64,000 nt of DNA from Azoarcus sp. DD4. GTDB taxonomy: Bacteria > Pseudomonadota > Gammaproteobacteria > Burkholderiales > Rhodocyclaceae. Location: assembly GCF_006496635.1 (NCBI RefSeq), contig NZ_CP022958.1, forward strand, positions 2,108,001 to 2,172,000. The letters are read 5' to 3'. Position 1 is the first letter of the stretch, and each line of letters begins with the position of its first letter. The notes below the pieces were generated by a model. That model saw only the letters and a program-made list of their open reading frames with translations, was not told the origin of the DNA and did not search any database. This document shows positions 61,893 to 64,000 of the stretch, piece after piece. Made by a program: the position numbers and the translations under genes.

Positions 61893-62210
61893 TCAACCGG
61901 CGAGCCCACCGCCCGTGCCGGAACGGGCCGGACCGAAATTGCTCGCCTGTTCGTCCAGGATCACGTTGATGTTGGCGTTGGCCGCCGAATTCCGGATGTC
62001 CACCACCTGGAACTGGTTGATCATCTGTTCGGCGTGGAAGCTGTTGCTGATCTGGTAGAAGTTCACCACCGGGCCAAGGCCGCTCGATGCCGGCGCGAAC
62101 GGGCGGATCCAGCCGAAGACCCAGGGCGCGCCACCGCCCTTGATCGAGGCGAGGGCCTTGCGGTCCAGGGTACGGCTCGCCGGCAGGTCATTGATCACGA
62201 TCGCAGCCAT
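61893..62210 (-). CDS. Double-glycine leader peptide precursor, MAAI type
   Basis: 105 residues: 26-residue leader (MAAIVINDLPASRTLDRKAL then ASIKGG) and a 79-residue cargo starting GAPWVFGWIRPFAPASSG, with QMINQFQVVDIRNSAANANI in the middle and a Gly-rich tail GTGGGLAG. No Cys. Single copy in the window. Its core aligns loosely with the Gln/Asn motif of the MNTL and MSAI cargos. AGTCTC/GGAG site precedes ATG 62210; a TATACT about 120 bp upstream (62327-62332) lacks a good -35. Third gene of operon B. Confidence 0.85.
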   Translation of the reverse strand: MAAIVINDLPASRTLDRKALASIKGGGAPWVFGWIRPFAPASSGLGPVVNFYQISNSFHAEQMINQFQVVDIRNSAANANINVILDEQASNFGPARSGTGGGLAG

Positions 62211-62394
62211 GATGAGTCTCCAGGGTGATGTCGTCGGCGATGGGCGAACTGGCTTGGGTCGCTTGGTTGAGATGCACTGACCTGCTTCGTTCGACCAGCG
62301 TCCGGCGACTCTGGCAGCATGAAAAAAGTATAGGCGATGACGCATCGGACCGCGCCGTTGGGCAAGGTGGCCGTTGGCTGCCTTGCCGGTTGGT

Positions 62395-62664
62395 TCAGAA
62401 GACGACGGCGGTGGCAGCGTGCTGGGTGGGGCTGACGTTGAGACGGATGGGTCCGAAGGCGTGGCCGATGACGCCGACGTTGTTGAGGGCATTGACCTCG
62501 ACGTTCTGTAGCTGAACGATGCTTTGGCTGACGCCGATATCGATATCGACGTTGGCGACGGGGCCGAGGCCCTTGAGCCAGGCATTGCCGCCGCGCACGG
62601 CGGCCATGGCGTGGCGATCGAGTTCGCGGCGCTGGGTGAGGTCACGGATGACGATGGCGGACAT
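62395..62664 (-). CDS. Double-glycine leader peptide precursor, MSAI type (copy B)
   Basis: 89 residues; leader MSAIVIRDLTQRRELDRHAM then AAVRGG, cargo identical to the copy A protein. The base differences from copy A are few and mostly silent in the cargo, which suggests selection on, or very recent copying of, the cargo. AAAGGAG ribosome site retained. Second gene of operon B. Confidence 0.88.
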   Translation of the reverse strand: MSAIVIRDLTQRRELDRHAMAAVRGGNAWLKGLGPVANVDIDIGVSQSIVQLQNVEVNALNNVGVIGHAFGPIRLNVSPTQHAATAVVF

Positions 62665-62683
62665 GGGATTCTCCTTTGGGGCA

Positions 62684-62704
62684 GCGGCGGCGGTTCGCCG
62701 CCGC
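62684..62704 (-). other. GC-rich intercistronic hairpin (copy B)
   Basis: Same 9-bp GCGGCGGCG / CGCCGCCGC stem with GTT loop as at 43872-43892, between the MNTL- and MSAI-type genes. Confidence 0.75.
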
Positions 62705-62716
62705 ATGGGCCGGGGT

Positions 62717-62989
62717 TCAGAAGCTGATGTTGTTGGTGGCGGTCTGGTTGGGCTTGACGACGGAGTGGATGTCGCTGGCGAAGGCGACGTTGTTGCCGTT
62801 GGTGTTGATCACGTTCTGGGTCTGGCCGATGAGTTGGGAGGCTTCGACCGAGAACGAGTTCTTGGTGACGGCGTGGTAGGGCATCCAGTAGGGGTAGAAG
62901 CCTTTCATCATGCCGCCGCGCACGGCGCTCATGGCGCTGCGGTCGAGTTCGGCGGTGGCGGGCAGGTCCTTGATGGTCAGGGTGTTCAT
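62717..62989 (-). CDS. Double-glycine leader peptide precursor, MNTL type (copy B)
   Basis: 90 residues, protein identical to copy A1 (cargo begins MMKGFYPYWMP). The ribosome site is GGATAA here instead of GGAGAA in copies A1 and A2, which should lower translation. First gene of operon B, 78 bases downstream of the sigma-54 element. Confidence 0.88.
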   Translation of the reverse strand: MNTLTIKDLPATAELDRSAMSAVRGGMMKGFYPYWMPYHAVTKNSFSVEASQLIGQTQNVINTNGNNVAFASDIHSVVKPNQTATNNISF

Positions 62990-63066
62990 GGTGGTTATCC
63001 TCGGGGTTCTGGCGGTACGGCTTGGGGTTGGGGGGTGAGCCATCTGCTGCGCTCGAGGTTCATATC

Positions 63067-63081
63067 GCAGGACGCGTGCCA
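63067..63081 (-). promoter_or_regulatory. Sigma-54 (-24/-12) promoter, copy B
   Basis: Minus-strand TGGCACGCGTCCTGC, identical to the element at 44564-44578, at the same 78-base distance from the first precursor start codon. GG-N10-GC spacing is correct. Confidence 0.82.
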
Positions 63082-63084
63082 GGG

Positions 63085-63562
63085 CGTGATCCGGTTCTGA
63101 ATGATCTTGTTAGTGTGTTGAATTTAAATACTTATCTCCCATTTAACTCGCGTCGGAACGTGGCCGATGGGAGCTGGGAGTGCGCTCGCTGCCGGGTTGC
63201 GGCCAACACTTCGACGAGCAGTGTTGGGCTGTGGGAATCACTGCCGTCGTCAGAGGAGGGCGAGGCGGTATTCGGGGGGCGCCGCGGCGGTCTCGGTGGT
63301 CGGCAGACGGACGTTGCATGCGCTGTTGGCGCGGACGGTGAGTCCCGCACGAATCACGCTATCGATCGGGAAGCGATGGCTTGCTCCCGGCCCGGCGAAA
63401 CGGCCGCCGGCGTCGCCAGGTGTGGCGAGCGAAGACCCTTTTGCTGTCTGAACTAATTCATTGCGCCCGGGTCTCTTGGGTAGCTTCGACTTTGGCGAGC
63501 GGGCTGGCGGTCGCTTATACTTGGGCGCTTTTGTCTCTTCTACTCGAGCATAACGACCATTC
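63085..63562. other. Intergenic region between precursor operon B and rpoE
   Basis: 478 bp. Upstream of the sigma-54 promoter is an AT-rich stretch (63115-63150), as in copy A although not homologous to it. A perfect 8-bp inverted repeat CCAACACT-N9-AGTGTTGG lies at 63203-63227, about 125 bp upstream of the -24 element, a good position for an activator-binding site. A weak leader-like reading (IDREAMA, about 63370 on the plus strand) may be chance. The rpoE promoter is at the right end. Confidence 0.5.
63492..63521 (+). promoter_or_regulatory. Sigma-70-type promoter for rpoE
   Basis: TTGGCG at 63492-63497 and TATACT at 63516-63521 with an 18-bp spacer, 41 bp upstream of the rpoE start codon. 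No clear RpoE-type (GAACTT...TCTGA) autoregulatory site was noticed. Confidence 0.65.
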
Positions 63563-64000
63563 ATGAGTGATCGCGAAATCGATCAGCAACTTGTCGAGCG
63601 TGTGCAGCGCGGCGACAAGCAGGCCTTCGGCTTGCTGGTATCCAAATACCAGCGGAAGCTGCACAGGCTGCTCTCGAGGCTTATCCGTGATCCGGCCGAA
63701 GTCGAGGACGTAGCGCAGGAGACCTTCATCAAGGCCTATCGTGCGCTGGGGTCGTTTCGCGGAGACAGCGCGTTTTATACCTGGCTCTATCGGATCGGAA
63801 TCAATACGGCAAAGAATTACCTGGTGTCGCAGGGGCGGCGTGCGCCGACCTCGACCGGGTTCGACTCGGAGGAGGCCGAAACCTTCGAAGACGGGGATCA
63901 GTTGCGCGACATCAACACACCGGAGCGTCTGCTGATGACGCAGCAGATCGGTGAAACGGTGGATCAAGCGATGGCGGGATTGCCGGAGGAATTGAGGACG
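63563..64000 (+). CDS. rpoE: RNA polymerase sigma factor RpoE/AlgU (3' end outside window)
   Basis: ECF sigma factor for envelope stress. 146 codons to the window edge. Region 2 is visible: DKQAFGLLVSKYQRKLHRLL, DVAQETFIKAYRALGSFRG, AFYTWLYRIGINTAKNYL, typical of RpoE/AlgU; region 4 begins at the edge (AGLPEELRT). ATG 63563. It would normally be close to nadB; here the 20-kb island separates them. Confidence 0.94.
   Translation, partial: MSDREIDQQLVERVQRGDKQAFGLLVSKYQRKLHRLLSRLIRDPAEVEDVAQETFIKAYRALGSFRGDSAFYTWLYRIGINTAKNYLVSQGRRAPTSTGFDSEEAETFEDGDQLRDINTPERLLMTQQIGETVDQAMAGLPEELRT

Larger units (their letters stand above)
62352..63084. repeat. Direct repeat B, precursor block (733 bp)
   Basis: Second copy of the block at 43540-44581, same orientation, without the extra 309-bp MNTL unit. 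Shared content: 3' stem-loop, MSAI-type gene, GC hairpin, MNTL-type gene, sigma-54 promoter. Homology stops abruptly just beyond the promoter (63084) and just past the 3' stem-loop (62352). Together with copy A it flanks 17.8 kb. Confidence 0.95.
43185..63085. other. Accessory island: double-glycine peptide secretion and phospho-signalling
   Basis: About 19.9 kb between nadB and rpoE. These two genes are neighbours in many gamma- and betaproteobacteria, so the block looks inserted. It holds seven double-Gly-leader precursor genes, a type I-like export operon, a Ser/Thr kinase, PP2C phosphatase, three FHA domains, an HD-GYP protein and a sigma-54 activator. Its ends carry near-identical direct repeats with precursor genes. 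No integrase, transposase or flanking tRNA was found, and codon habits (for example ATA before GGC) match the surrounding core genes, so if acquired it came from a close relative or long ago. Confidence 0.75.

Noticed and set aside
43185..63085. Standard lanthipeptide or other modified-peptide cluster
   Set aside because: No lanthionine synthetase, radical-SAM, YcaO or nitrile-hydratase-like genes, and the repeated cargos lack Cys.
63022..63456. 144-codon plus-strand frame between operon B and rpoE
   Set aside because: Runs through the precursor promoter, has no ribosome site and no recognisable features apart from a weak leader-like patch.

Overview
The window is high-GC chromosomal DNA of a betaproteobacterium, most likely from the Rhodocyclales (Azoarcus/Thauera/Aromatoleum relatives). 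This is inferred from gene order (mltG-tmk-holB-pilZ-tatD; yceD-rpmF-plsX-fabHDG-acpP-fabF; ygfX, nadB and rpoE close together) and from protein sequence. No rRNA is present, so the genus is not fixed.

Bases 1-43,100 are mostly housekeeping DNA. From left to right there is a ygfZ fragment and a tight mltG-tmk-holB-pilZ-tatD-ankyrin operon. A minus-strand block follows: a DUF429 protein, a histone-deacetylase-like hydrolase, and a transglutaminase / ATP-grasp-alpha-E / DUF2126 cluster that looks like a peptide-ligation system. Next come an M20 amidohydrolase, an FtsX-type permease, moaA, a Lon-like protease, two tandem tRNA-Asn genes, an aspartate/tyrosine-type aminotransferase, uvrB, a low-molecular-weight phosphatase, rne, rluC with a HAD phosphatase, a Rieske protein and an S49 protease, an RsmI-like methyltransferase with maf, the fatty-acid synthesis operon, ygfX and nadB.

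Bases about 43,185-63,085 form a 20-kb accessory island between nadB and rpoE, two genes that are close neighbours in many relatives. It encodes what looks like a complete, self-regulated peptide secretion system. Seven small genes encode precursors with a gap-free 26-residue leader ending in Gly-Gly. A nine-gene plus-strand run encodes two DUF4399 periplasmic proteins, an FHA-GAF-HD-GYP protein, a TolC/NodT-type outer-membrane lipoprotein, a double-FHA membrane protein, an HlyD adaptor, a parvulin-like prolyl isomerase, a C39-peptidase ABC exporter with two N-terminal cyclic-nucleotide-binding-like domains, and a sigma-54 activator. A Ser/Thr kinase, a PP2C phosphatase and a formylglycine-generating-enzyme-like secreted protein complete it.

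The precursor genes sit at both ends of the island in near-identical direct repeats (1042 bp at 43,540 and 733 bp at 62,352). Each repeat carries the same -24/-12 sigma-54 promoter, matching the activator that ends the export operon. Inferred model: kinase, phosphatase and FHA signalling plus the activator switch on the precursors; the prolyl isomerase and C39 exporter process them; HlyD and the outer-membrane lipoprotein export them. The cargo lacks Cys in the repeated families and shares a Gln/Asn-rich core, so a secreted structural or surface polymer is as plausible as a bacteriocin. The window ends inside rpoE.
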